Positions 20,708 through 33,800 of a stretch of 64,000 nucleotides of DNA are shown here, piece after piece. Position 1 is the first letter of the stretch; each line of letters opens with the position of its first letter. A model generated the notes under the pieces. The model did no database searches. It saw only the letters and a program-made list of their open reading frames with translations, and had not been told where the DNA came from. The translations under genes were made by a program, and so were the position numbers. The DNA is taken from NCBI GenBank assembly GCA_026545225.1, contig CM048847.1, positions 1,984,001 through 2,048,000 on the forward strand, read 5' to 3'. The stretch comes from Cornus controversa. Taxonomy: Eukaryota; Streptophyta; Magnoliopsida; Cornales; Cornaceae.

Positions 20708-23336
20708 TGTAGAGACCGGAACCAAGTTTGACCGATTTTCAAAAAATTTCATCATTTTCGCTATAAATGCATTTTAGATGATGTTTTGGATGTTTCGAGA
20801 GTGGAAAACATGTTTGGAAATATGTTATGAGGTTTTTGGAAGTTTTCAGAAAATTTGGAGAAGTTTGATTTTTTGGTCAAACCGGGGCCGGGATGCGACT
20901 TAAGTGGGCCCGGGGAATCCGAAAAATTTTCGGAAATATTTATTTTTGGATATGGACTAAACGAAATGTTTAGAGTGTTAAGGAAGTGATTTCGAGTCCA
21001 ACGGAGTTTTCGGGAATTAATTCCGAGCTCGGGAAGGTACATTAAGTGGCTAGGGGTAAAATGGTCATTTCGCGCCCCTAGGGTTGAGATAAATATCAAA
21101 AAGGGTCTGAGACATTTCATTTTACAGATTCCTCTCTCTCTCTCTACGTATCCCACTTCATCCCTCCACCTTCTCTCTACATTTCGGGTGCATTCGGCTT
21201 GGATTCGTGATTCGCAAAGAAGGAAAGTGTGTAGAGGACGGCTAGGGCTTCGGTTTGAACCGAACAAACTTGTGTTTCGGCAAGGTGGAACCTGCTGGAA
21301 ATTTTGATAAGTGCTTAGAAGGTCTTCAATCTTGAGGTAGGGGTGTTTCTTCTCTTCTAGTTGTCGATTCTAGGGTTTCGGGTGGTTCGGAGAGGTTTTC
21401 GGTTGAGTTTGTATGTGAGAGAGATGGGCAAGGGGCTGAATTTTTATATTTCCTCTTCCCTTGTGATTATGCATGCTAGATAGATCCATCTTGATGAGTA
21501 TATGATGTGTGGGTTGAATATGTGCAAAGCGTGCAAAATGAGAGCATGATTAGCTATATTGTGTATTATATGCATATGTAGGTTATGTGTATTTTGGGGT
21601 GCAATCATATGATTATATGTTGGTTGTGTGTGTGTATAAGTGTTGAATGCATGCTAGGTTATTTTATAGCAAGTGTGTGCATTGTTGAAGCATGATCAAA
21701 ATATGCTAGGTTGTGGTTTGTAGGCATATGAGGGTGATATGCATGCCTTATGACATATATGTGACCATGTGTTGTTTTGAATGTTAGAATGTATGCTAGG
21801 CTTGTTATAGCAATGATATGCATTGAAAAACATGATATATGAGTGAGTGCATTCATACTTGAATTGTATGTTGTCGTGTACATGAAAGCATTTTACATGC
21901 CATGTAGGTCGGTGTCGGGTCGGCACCTAGGAGGGGAGGGGCATCTCTACTGAGCCGCAGTGTTGCTCACCCCGCTCCCCCAAACATTTTTTTTCAGGTA
22001 AGAAGCCGAGAATGGATGAAAAGAGCTTGCTTCCTTACTTGGAGCATTTTGGTGCATTTTGGGGATCTTTTGAGATATATGTATGGACTATGTTTTTGGC
22101 TATCCATGTCGGCATGTGGCATGTGGATTATGTTGATTTATAGTTACATTCACGGTATATGTAACTTGTATATTCATTTGAATCCTTATGTGTATGGTTT
22201 CATGGATTTTATATGAATTTGGAGCTTACATGGATGAATGTATCCCTTTTGTCTTTTATATCTTAAACTCTTGGATATGAAGGTTTTGAAGAGTGGATTT
22301 ATATTGGAATCACGGTTGTAGGATTTTGATGTATGAGTTAGGTTGTATGTATGAGTTGATGAATATGATCTTTAGAAAATGAGGATGGTTTATGCACTGG
22401 AATTTTATGTGCATTGAGAACTTAGGATGAGTTTTCTATGATTTTACAAGATTTGAGATTCAAATGTGTAGGTTGATGTGTGAGTATGATATTATATCAT
22501 TGGGGGATGATTTATATGTTTTATGAATGATCCAAGGTGGTTTGGTTGAGATTTGAGTTCAAATGGATCTTGTATAGGTGTTTTGGAGTTGCTGGGAAGT
22601 GCATTTCGATCAATCGAAATCTCCATTTCGATTGATCGAAACTCCCATTTCGATTGATCGAAATGGTGGCGAATTTTTATGAATTTTTAAGCTTTATTTC
22701 GATCAATCGAAGTCCCAACTTCGATTAATCGAAATATTGCAGGTCCAAGTTACCGAGAGGCTGTTTTCTTCGATTGATGGGGTGAAAATCTCGATTAATC
22801 GAGATGAATCTCGATTGATCGAGATTACTATTCACAGCTTTTTCCAAAACTTCATTTCGACATAATTTCTTCGTTCTAAATTGGAATTGAGTGTGGTTTT
22901 TTTTGAACTTGAGTATTTTTGGATTCTCTATCCAATGGTGTAAGCCTCAGTTTTAGATTCCAAACACAGAAAGTTTTGAGGCTCGAAAGTGAGTGATTTT
23001 CAAAGGTGTGGACATGTAAATGTTCTTTAAGGTGTGTGATTCGACATAGGGCCCATGGGGATTGGTTAAGATGGATTTGTGTGCATTCATGTGCAATAAT
23101 TAAGTTAAGATTCCGCTGTAAATGAGTGTAATGAGGGTTCTCTGGGTTTAAATGGACAGTTAACCTCCGGTCTTCCGAGAGTGGGGAAATCGGGGCGTTA
23201 TGGCATGGTATAAAAACCTTGATACTATCACATGAGTGTGTTTGAGATAGTTCATGGGGTTGAGTGAACAGGTTCACACTCAGGATTCGAGGTCGGTCCG
23301 GGGGAGTCTCGGCGGTCCGGATTCCGGGGCGTGACA
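20708..23336 (+). repeat. LTR 3 (shared by unit 2 and truncated unit 3)
   Basis: The LTR is 2629 bp. It shares with LTR 2 the changes that distinguish both from LTR 1. One private change is GAGTATGATATT against GAGTATGACATT. The TATA-like site is at 21089-21096 and the palindrome array at 22604-22825. Confidence 0.9.
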
Positions 23337-23339
23337 GCA

Positions 23340-23351
23340 TGGTATCAGAGC
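23340..23351 (+). promoter_or_regulatory. Primer-binding site, unit 3
   Basis: TGGTATCAGAGC is present, as in units 1 and 2. Confidence 0.9.
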
Positions 23352-23711
23352 TCTAGGTCAGAATACCTAGGGACAACGGGAAAAAGGCTAAACTACATTT
23401 TGAAGTTGAAAGGAGTTTGATGATCTGAACATGAGGTTTGAAAACCTAGAGATGAAGGGTGAAGTCCTATCATATATTAGACGTGAATTGTGTGTTGACC
23501 TATGACGTTTGAGTACCTTGGGTAAAAGGGTGTGAATTTGAATGTGTGTTTAATTGAGGTCAAGGATTTTGACTTGAGATTTTGTATTGGATATACAACT
23601 TTTGCAATGACATGTGAAGTATGATTTGATGCTTATATGTTTAGAATGAGCATACAGTTTTGATTGATTTGGCTTGGGATTTAAGTGTCTTCTTGTTGTC
23701 AATATAGCAAG

Positions 23712-24460
23712 ATGCCACCACGGAGAGTTCGTGAAAGGGCAAATGCTGTCCCTATGAGTGGAGAGCAAGTTGTGCATGATATGGTTGCGACCATACGACA
23801 AATTGCTAGGGAAACACAAGAGGAGACTCAGGCTCGACCTAGAGCAGCTCCTAGTAGGATGATGTTGACATTGGGGCATGTTAGGAAGCATAATCCGCCA
23901 TCGTACACAGGAGGGTCTGACCCTATGGTGGCTGAGAATTGGATTGATGAGATGGTTGAACTCCTTACCATACTTGAGGTAGAGGAGAACTTAAAGGTGA
24001 AAGTGGCCACCCATTACCTTAAAGGTGAGGCCAAACGTTGGTGGAAGTCTATTGGAAACCGCTATGACATTGAGGTGATGGATTGGAATACATTTGAAAC
24101 ATTATTCTTCGAGAAGTATTTTCCAGTAACAGTGAAGGATAGCTTGAGGCGAGAGTTCTATGATTTGCTTCAAGGGGATATGACAGTTATGGAGTATGAG
24201 ACCAGATTTACCTCTTTGGCTCGATTTGCGAAAGAGATGATTCCAACGGAAGAGTTGAAGGTCAAACAGTTCATAAGAGGTCTCCGACCCTATTTGCGAG
24301 ATAAGGTTGGAATTCTGGGATTAACAAGCTATACTACAGTGGTAGAAAGAGCACTAATAGCAGAAGAGCTTGATAATGACAATCATCGGATACAAGATGA
24401 GAAAAGGCATGATTCTTCTAAGAGTCAGCCAAAGAAGAAACAGAAAAGTGGTTCTTATCG
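23712..24460 (+). pseudogene. gag: Truncated gag, copy 3, joined to satellite
   Basis: The frame is the same as copies 1 and 2 up to about residue 250 (KSGSYR). It then runs directly into satellite sequence at 24461. The capsid domain and basic linker are kept, and both zinc knuckles are lost. Read through, the frame adds about 15 satellite-encoded residues before a stop at 24504-24506. Without the knuckles the product could not package RNA normally. The join shows at most one base of shared sequence, so it looks like end joining and not an LTR-mediated event. Confidence 0.9.
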
Positions 24461-25163
24461 AGCAATTGTTCTTTCGACTCAGAACAACTCAAACAAACAC
24501 GGATGAAGATCGGATTGACATGCTCGTCGTTTCTTTGGGACGCTTTGATTTTTTCATTTAGAAAAAAGCAGCGTACGATTATGATTATGGCACGACTTCT
24601 CTTGGAATGCGATTTTCGAATCAAAACAACTCAAATGAAACAAGTTTAAAATGGTTGGTAGCTTGCTAATTGTTTCCTTTAGATGTCCAAACGGTCGAAC
24701 TTGGAACAAAGCACCATACGGCTGTGATCATTCATGGGTGCAGCATGGAATTACTCTTTTCCATTCAGGACATCCTGACGGTTGAATTTCGCATAAAGCA
24801 ACGTATAATTCTAGGTATAGCACGATTTCACGTGGATTGGGACTTTTCGAATCAGGACAAGTCAAACGAAACAAGTTCGAAACCGTTCTTGTCATTCTCT
24901 ATTCTTCTGGACATCCTGATGGTCAATTCTAGCACAAAGCGCCATACAGTTGTCGTCATGCCTGATTATTGCAAGCAATTGTCCTTTCGAGTCAGAACAA
25001 CTCAAACAAACACGGATGAAGATCGGATTGACATGCTCGTCGTTTCTTTGGGACGCTTTGATGGTTTTATTTAGAAAAAAGCAGCGTACGATTAGTATTA
25101 TGGCACGACTTCTCTTGGAATGCGGTTTTCGAATCAAAACAACTCAAATGAAACAAGTTTAAA

Positions 25164-25898
25164 ATGGTTGGTAGCTTGCTAATTGTTTCCTTTAGATGTC
25201 CAAACGGTCGAACTTGGAACAAAGCACCATACGGTTGTGATGAAGATCGGATTGACATGTTCGTCACTTCTTTTGGATGCTTTGATGGTCTAATTTGGAA
25301 AAAAGAAACTTACGATTCTGATTATGGCACGACTTCTCAAGGAATGGGTTTTTGAATCAGAACAACTCAAACTAAACTTGTTTAAAATCCTCGATAGCTT
25401 GGGAATTGTTTCTTTGACTTTTCCAGATGCTTGAAGTTGGCATAGAGTACCATACGGTTGTGATCATTCATGAGTGCAGCAAGGAATTACTATTTTTGAT
25501 TCAGGACGTCCTGATGGTTGAATTTGGCATAAAGCAATGTATAATTCTAAGTATGGCACGATTTCACGTGGATTGGACTTTTCAAATCAGGACAAGTCAA
25601 ACGAAACAAGTTCGAAACCGTTCTTGTCATTCTCTATTTTTCTGAACATCCAGATGGTCAATTCTAGCACAAAGCGCCATACGGTTGTCGTCATGCCTGA
25701 TTATTGCAAGCAATTGTTCTTTCTACTCAGAACAACTCAAACAAACACGGATGAAGATCGGATTGACATGCTCGTCGTTTCTTTGGGACGCTTTGATGGT
25801 TTCATTTAGAAAAAAGCATCGTACGATTATGATTATGGCACGACTTCTCTTGGAATGCGGTTTTCGAATCAAAACAACTCAAATGAAACAAGTTTAAA
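25164..25898 (+). repeat. Reference monomer showing internal A-B-C subrepeats
   Basis: Three related subunits can be aligned: A about 25164-25386, B about 25387-25616, C about 25617-25898. Each has the anchor CCATACGGTTGT (starting 25227, 25450, 25677) in the middle and ends with a variant of CAACTCAAACGAAACAAGTTT. Anchor spacings are 223, 227 and 285 bp. C is longer because it contains both an A-like part (GAAGATCGGATTGACATG...) and a B-like part (GCAAGCAATTGTTCTTT...). The monomer is therefore an old trimer of a roughly 225-bp ancestor. Confidence 0.85.
25501..25514. repeat. 14-bp palindrome of the 735-bp monomers (example)
   Basis: TCAGGACGTCCTGA is a perfect palindrome in subrepeat B of the 735-bp units. 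In 736-bp and 513-bp units the same place reads TCAGGACATCCTGA, breaking the centre. The intact form carries an ACGT core, as bound by plant bZIP proteins, but no binding is shown. Confidence 0.85.
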
Positions 25899-27369
25899 AT
25901 GGTTGGTAGCTTGCTAATTGTTTCCTTTAGATGTCCAAACGGTCGAACTTGGAACAAAGCACCATACGGTTGTGATGAAGATCGGATTGACATGTTCGTC
26001 ACTTCTTTTGGATGCTTTGATGGTCTAATTTGGAAAAAAGAAACTTACGATTCTGATTATGGCACGACTTCTCAAGGAATGGGTTTTTGAATCAGAACAA
26101 CTCAAACTAAACTTGTTTAAAATCATCGATAGCTTGGGAATTGTTTCTTTTACTTGTCCAGATGGTTGAAGTTGGCATAGAGCACCATACGGTTGTGATC
26201 ATTCATGGGTGCGGCATGGAATTACTCTTTTCGATTCAGGACATCCTGACGGTTGAATTTGGCATAAAGCAACGTATAATTCTAGGTATAGCACGATTTC
26301 ACGTGGATTGGGACTTTTCGAATCAGGACAAGTCAAACGAAACAAGTTCGAAACCGTTCTTGTCATTCTCTATTCTTCTGGACATCCTGATGGTCAATTC
26401 TAGCACAAAGCGCCATACAGTTGTCGTCATGCCTGATTATTGCAAGCAATTGTTCTTTCGAGTCAGAACAACTCAAACAAACACGGATGAAGATCGGATT
26501 GACATGCTCGTCGTTTCTTTGGGACGCTGTTATGGTTTTATTTAGAAAAAAGCAGTGTACGATTAGTATTATGGCACGACTTCTCTTGGAATGCGGTTTT
26601 CGAATCAAAACAACTCAAATGAAACAAGTTTAAAATGGTTGGTAGCTTGCTAATTGTTTCCTTTAGATGTCCAAACGGTCGAACTTGGAACAAAGCACCA
26701 TACGGTTGTGATGAAGATCGGATTGACATGTTCGTCACTTCTTTTGGATGCTTTGATGGTCTAATTTGGAAAAAAGAAACTTACGATTCTGATTATGGCA
26801 CAACTTCTCAAGGAATGGGTTTTTGAATCAGAACAACTCAAACTAAACTTGTTTAAAATCCTCGATAGCTTGGGAATTGTTTCTTTGACTTTTCCAGATG
26901 CTTGAAGTTGGTATAGAGTACCATACGGTTGTGATCATTCATGAGTGCAGCAAGGAATTACTATTTTTGATTCAGGACGTCCTGATGGTTGAATTTGGCA
27001 TAAAGCAATGTATAATTCTAAGTATGGCACGATTTCACGTGGATTGGACTTTTCAAATCAGGACAAGTCAAACGAAACAAGTTCGAAACCGTTCTTGTCA
27101 TTCTCTATTTTTCTGAACATCCAGATGGTCAATTCTAGCACAAAGCGCCATACGGTTGTCGTCATGCCTGATTATTGCAAGCAATTGTTCTTTTGACTCA
27201 GAACAACTCAAACAAACACGGATGAAGATCGGATTGACATGCTCGTCGTTTCTTTGGGACGCTTTGATTGTTTCATTTAGAAAAAAGCAGCGTACGATTA
27301 TGATTATGGCACGACTTCTCTTGGAATGCAGTTTTCGAATCAAAATAACTCAAATGAAACAAGTTTAAA

Positions 27370-27882
27370 ATGGTTGGTAGCTTGCTAATTGTTTCCTTTA
27401 GATGTCCAAACGGTCGAACTTGGAACAAAGCACCATACGGTTGTGATCATTCATGGGTGCAGCATGGAATTACTCTTTTCGATTCAGGACATCCTGACGG
27501 TTGAATTTGGCATAAAGCAACGTATAATTCTAGGTATAGCACGATTTCACGTGGATTGGGACTTTTCGAATCAGGACAAGTCAAACGAAACAAGTTCGAA
27601 ACCGTTCTTGTCATTCTCTATTCTTCTGGACATCCTGATGGTCAATTCTAGCATAAAGCGCCATACAGTTGTCGTCATGCCTGATTATTGCAAGCAATTG
27701 TTCTTTCGAGTCAGAACAACTCAAACAAACACGGATGAAGATCGGATTGACATGCTCGTCGTTTCTTTGGGACGCTTTGATGGTTTTATTTAGAAAAAAG
27801 CAGCGTACGATTAGTATTATGGCACGACTTCTCTTGGAATGCGGTTTTCGAATCAAAACAACTCAAATGAAACAAGTTTAAA
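27370..27882 (+). repeat. 513-bp short unit (A/B recombinant)
   Basis: Subrepeat A runs to CCATACGGTTGTGAT and continues with the B sequence CATTCATGGG, losing 222-223 bp, the A-to-B anchor spacing. The deletion is best explained by recombination between the identical anchors. The same unit recurs at 24651, 30089, 33544, 36263 and 46339 with the same junction, so it arose once and spread with the higher-order repeat. Confidence 0.9.
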
Positions 27883-30800
27883 ATGGTTGGTAGCTTGCTA
27901 ATTGTTTCCTTTAGATGTCCAAACGGTCGAACATGGAACAAAGCACCATACGGTTGTGATGAAGATCGGATTGACATGTTCGTCACTTCTTTTGGATGCT
28001 TTGATGGTCTAATTTGGAAAAAAGAAACTTACGATTCTGATTATGGCACAACTTCTCAAGGAATGGGTTTTTGAATCAGAACAACTCAAACTAAACTTGT
28101 TTAAAATCCTCGATAGCTTGGGAATTGTTTCTTTGACTTTTCCAGATGCTTGAAGTTGGCATAGAGTACCATACGGTTGTGATCATTCATGAGTGCAGCA
28201 AGGAATTACTATTTTTGATTCAGGACGTCCTGATGGTTGAATTTGGCATAAAGCAATGTATAATTCTAAGTATGGCACGATTTCACGTGGATTGGACTTT
28301 TCAAATCAGGACAAGTCAAACGAAACAAGTTCGAAACCGTTCTTGTCATTCTCTATTTTTCTGAACATCCAGATGGTCAATTCTAGCACAAAGCGCCATA
28401 CGGTTGTCGTCATGCCTGATTATTGCAAGCAATTGTTCTTTCTACTCAGAACAACTCAAACAAACACGGATGAAGATCGGATTGACATGCTCGTCATTTC
28501 TTTGGGACGCTTTGATGGTTTCATTTGGAAAAAAGCATCGTACGATTATGATTATGCCACGACTTCTCTTGGAATGCGGTTTTCGAATCAAAACAACTCA
28601 AATGAAACAAGTTTAAAATGGTTGGTAGCTTGCTAATTGTTTCCTTTAGATGTCCAAACGGTCGAACTTGGAACAAAGCACCATACGGTTGTGATGAAGA
28701 TCGGATTGACATGTTCGTCACTTCTTTTGGATGCTTTGATGGTCTAATTTGGAAAAAAGAAACTTACGATTCTGATTATGGCACGACTTCTCAAGGAATG
28801 GGTTTTTGAATCAGAACAACTCAAACTAAACTTGTTTAAAATCATCGATAGCTTGGGAATTGTTTCTTTTACTTGTCCAGATGGTTGAAGTTGGCATAGA
28901 GCACCATACGGTTGTGATCATTCATGGGTGCGGCATGGAATTACTCTTTTCGATTCAGGACATCCTGACGGTTGAATTTGGCATAAAGCAACGTATAATT
29001 CTAGGTATAGCACGATTTCACGTGGATTGGGACTTTTCGAATCAGGACAAGTCAAACGAAACAAGTTCGAAACCGTTCTTGTCATTCTCTATTCTTCTGG
29101 ACATCCTGATGGTCAATTCTAGCACAAAGCGCCATACAGTTGTCGTCATGCCTGATTATTGCAAGCAATTGTTCTTTCGAGTCAGAACAACTCAAACAAA
29201 CACGGATGAAGATCGGATTGACATGCTCGTCGTTTCTTTGGGACGCTGTTATGGTTTTATTTAGAAAAAAGCAGTGTACGATTAGTATTATGGCACGACT
29301 TCTCTTGGAATGCGGTTTTCGAATCAAAACAACTCAAATGAAACAAGTTTAAAATGGTTGGTAGCTTGCTAATTGTTTCCTTTAGATGTCCAAACGGTCG
29401 AACTTGGAACAAAGCACCATACGGTTGTGATGAAGATCGGATTGACATGTTCGTCACTTCTTTTGGATGCTTTGATGGTCTAATTTGGAAAAAAGAAACT
29501 TACGATTCTGATTATGGCACAACTTCTCAAGGAATGGGTTTTTGAATCAGAACAACTCAAACTAAACTTGTTTAAAATCCTCGATAGCTTGGGAATTGTT
29601 TCTTTGACTTTTCCAGATGCTTGAAGTTGGTATAGAGTACCATACGGTTGTGATCATTCATGAGTGCAGCAAGGAATTACTATTTTTGATTCAGGACGTC
29701 CTGATGGTTGAATTTGGCATAAAGCAATGTATAATTCTAAGTATGGCACGATTTCACGTGGATTGGACTTTTCAAATCAGGACAAGTCAAACGAAACAAG
29801 TTCGAAACCGTTCTTGTCATTCTCTATTTTTCTGAACATCCAGATGGTCAATTCTAGCACAAAGCGCCATACGGTTGTCGTCATGCCTGATTATTGCAAG
29901 CAATTGTTCTTTTGACTCAGAACAACTCAAACAAACACGGATGAAGATCGGATTGACATGCTCGTCGTTTCTTTGGGACGCTTTGATTGTTTCATTTAGA
30001 AAAAAGCAGCGTACGATTATGATTATGGCACGACTTCTCTTGGAATGCAGTTTTCGAATCAAAATAACTCAAATGAAACAAGTTTAAAATGGTTGGTAGC
30101 TTGCTAATTGTTTCCTTTAGATGTCCAAACGGTCGAACTTGGAACAAAGCACCATACGGTTGTGATCATTCATGGGTGCAGCATGGAATTACTCTTTTCG
30201 ATTCAGGACATCCTGACGGTTGAATTTGGCATAAAGCAACGTATAATTCTAGGTATAGCACGATTTCACGTGGATTGGGACTTTTCGAATCAGGACAAGT
30301 CAAACGAAACAAGTTCGAAACCGTTCTTGTCATTCTCTATTCTTCTGGACATCCTGATGGTCAATTCTAGCATAAAGCGCCATACAGTTGTCGTCATGCC
30401 TGATTATTGCAAGCAATTGTTCTTTCGAGTCAGAACAACTCAAACAAACACGGATGAAGATCGGATTGACATGCTCGTCGTTTCTTTGGGACGCTTTGAT
30501 GGTTTTATTTAGAAAAAAGCAGCGTACGATTAGTATTATGGCACGACTTCTCTTGGAATGCGGTTTTCGAATCAAAACAACTCAAATGAAACAAGTTTAA
30601 AATGGTTGGTAGCTTGCTAATTGTTTCCTTTAGATGTCCAAACGGTCGAACATGGAACAAAGCACCATACGGTTGTGATGAAGATCGGATTGACATGTTC
30701 GTCACTTCTTTTGGATGCTTTGATGGTCTAATTTGGAAAAAAGAAACTTACGATTCTGATTATGGCACAACTTCTCAAGGAATGGGTTTTTGAATCAGAA

Positions 30801-33800
30801 CAACTCAAACTAAACTTGTTTAAAATCCTCGATAGCTTGGGAATTGTTTCTTTGACTTTTCCAGATGCTTGAAGTTGGCATAGAGTACCATACGGTTGTG
30901 ATCATTCATGAGTGCAGCAAGGAATTACTATTTTTGATTCAGGACGTCCTGATGGTTGAATTTGGCATAAAGCAATGTATAATTCTAAGTATGGCACGAT
31001 TTCACGTGGATTGGACTTTTCAAATCAGGACAAGTCAAACGAAACAAGTTCGAAACCGTTCTTGTCATTCTCTATTTTTCTGAACATCCAGATGGTCAAT
31101 TCTAGCACAAAGCGCCATACGGTTGTCGTCATGCCTGATTATTGCAAGCAATTGTTCTTTCTACTCAGAACAACTCAAACAAACACGGATGAAGATCGGA
31201 TTGACATGCTCGTCATTTCTTTGGGACGCTTTGATGGTTTCATTTGGAAAAAAGCATCGTACGATTATGATTATGCCACGACTTCTCTTGGAATGCGGTT
31301 TTCGAATCAAAACAACTCAAATGAAACAAGTTTAAAATGGTTGGTAGCTTGCTAATTATTTCCTTTAGATGTCCAAACGGTCGAACTTGGAACAAAGCAC
31401 CATACGGTTGTGATGAAGATCGGATTGACATGTTCGTCACTTCTTTTGGATGCTTTGATGGTCTAATTTGGAAAAAAGAAACTTACGATTCTGATTATGG
31501 CACGACTTCTCAAGGAATGGGTTTTTGAATCAGAACAACTCAAACTAAACTTGTTTAAAATCATCGATAGCTTGGGAATTATTTCTTTTACTTGTCCAGA
31601 TGGTTGAAGTTGGCATAGAGCACCATACGGTTGTGATCATTCATGGGTGCGGCATGGAATTACTCTTTTCGATTCAGGACATCCTGACGGTTGAATTTGG
31701 CATAAAGCAACGTATAATTCTAGGTATAGCACGATTTCACGTGGATTGGGACTTTTCGAATCAGGACAAGTCAAACGAAACAAGTTCGAAACCGTTCTTG
31801 TCATTCTCTATTCTTCTGGACATCCTGATGGTCAATTCTAGCACAAAGAGCCATACAGTTGTCGTCATGCCTGATTATTGCAAGCAATTGTTCTTTCGAG
31901 TCAGAACAACTCAAACAAACACGGATGAAGATCGGATTGACATGCTCGTCGTTTCTTTGGGACGCTTTGATGGTTTTATTTAGAAAAAAGCAGTGTACGA
32001 TTAGTATTATGGCACGACTTCTCTTGGAATGCGGTTTTCGAATCAAAACAACTCAAATGAAACAAGTTTAAAATGGTTGGTAGCTTGCTAATTGTTTCCT
32101 TTAGACGTCCAAACGGTCGAACTTGGAACAAAGCACCATACGGTTGTGATGAAGATCGGATTGACATGTTCGTCACTTCTTTTGGATGCTTTGATGGTCT
32201 AATTTGGAAAAAAGAAACTTACGATTCTGATTATGGCACGACTTCTCAAGGAATGGGTTTTTGAATCAGAATAACTCAAACTAAACTTGTTTAAAATCAT
32301 CGATAGCTTGGGAATTGTTTCTTTTACTTGTCCAGATGGTTGAAGTTGGCATAGAGCACCTTACGGTTGTGATCATTCATGGGTGCAGCATGGAATTACT
32401 CTTTTCCATTCAGGACATCCTGACGGTTGAATTTCGCATAAAGCAACGTATAATTCTAGGTATAGCACGATTTCACGTGGATTGGGACTTTTCAAATCAG
32501 GAGAAGTCAAACGAAACAAGTTCGAAACCGTTCTTGTCATTCTCTATTCTTCTGGACATCCTGATGGTCAATTCTAGCACAAAGCGCCATACGGTTGTTG
32601 TCATGCCTGATTATTGCAAGCAATTGTTCTTTCGAGTCAGAACAACTCAAATAAACACGGATGAAGATCGGATTGACATGCTCGTCGTTTCTTTGGGACG
32701 CTTTGATGGTTTCATTTAGAAAAAAGCAGCGTACGATTAGTATTATGGCACGACTTCTCTTGGAATGCGGTTTTCGAATCAAAACAACTCAAATGAAACA
32801 AGTTTAAAATGGTTGGTAGCTTGCTAATTGTTTCCTTTAGATGTCCAAACGGTCGTACTTGGAACAAAGCACCAAACGGTTGTGATGAAGATCGGATTGA
32901 CATGTTCGTCACTTCTTTTGGATGCTTTGATGGTCTAATTTGGAAAAAAGAAACTTACGATTCTGATTATGGCACGACTTCTCAAGGAATGGGTTTTTGA
33001 ATCAGAACAACTCAAACTAAACTTGTTTAAAATCCTCGATAGCTTGGGAATTGTTTCTTTGACTTTTCCAGATGCTTGAAGTTGGTATAGAGTACCATAC
33101 GGTTGTGATCATTCATGAGTGCAGCAAGGAATTACTATTTTTGATTCAGGACGTCCTGATGGTTGAATTTGGCATAAAGCAATGTATAATTCTAAGTATG
33201 GCACGATTTCACGTGGATTGGACTTTTCAAATCAGGACAAGTCAAACGAAACAAGTTCAAAACCGTTCTTGTCATTCTCTATTTTTCTGAACATCCAGAT
33301 GGTCAATTCTAGCACAAAGCGCCATACGGTTGTCGTCATGCCTGATTATTGCAAGCAATTGTTCTTTTGACTCAGAACAACTCAAACAAACACGGATGAA
33401 GATCGGATTGACATGCTCGTCGTTTCTTTGGGACGCTTTGATTGTTTCATTTAGAAAAAAGCAGCGTACGATTATGATTATGGCACGACTTCTCTTGGAA
33501 TGCAGTTTTCGAATCAAAATAACTCAAATGAAACAAGTTTAAAATGGTTGGTAGCTTGCTAATTGTTTCCTTTAGATGTCCAAACGGTCGAACTTGGAAC
33601 AAAGCACCATACGGTTGTGATCATTCATGGGTGCAGCATGGAATTACTCTTTTCGATTCAGGACATCCTGACGGTTGAATTTGGCATAAAGCAACGTATA
33701 ATTCTAGGTATAGCACGATTTCACGTGGATTGGGACTTTTCGAATCAGGACAAGTCAAACGAAACAAGTTCGAAACCGTTCTTGTCATTCTCTATTCTTC

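Larger units (their letters stand above)
6512..24460 (+). mobile_element. Tandem multimer of a gag-only LTR retrotransposon (TR-GAG type)
   Basis: The order is LTR 6512-9141, internal 9142-13607, LTR 13608-16238, internal 16239-20707, LTR 20708-23336, internal 23337-24460 (truncated). The period is 7096-7100 bp. Neighbouring units share one LTR, as expected from unequal recombination between LTRs rather than independent insertions. LTRs and internal regions differ by only a handful of bases, so the event is recent. Each complete unit has a primer-binding site, an intact gag and a polypurine tract, but no protease, reverse transcriptase, RNase H or integrase. A large-LTR gag-only element matches the described TR-GAG class of non-autonomous retrotransposons. 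The NFVDEIL remnant before the polypurine tract and the 2.6-kb LTR suggest an autonomous parent among chromoviruses, perhaps Tekay/Del-like (inference). No target-site duplication can be tested because the 3' end is lost. Confidence 0.9.
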
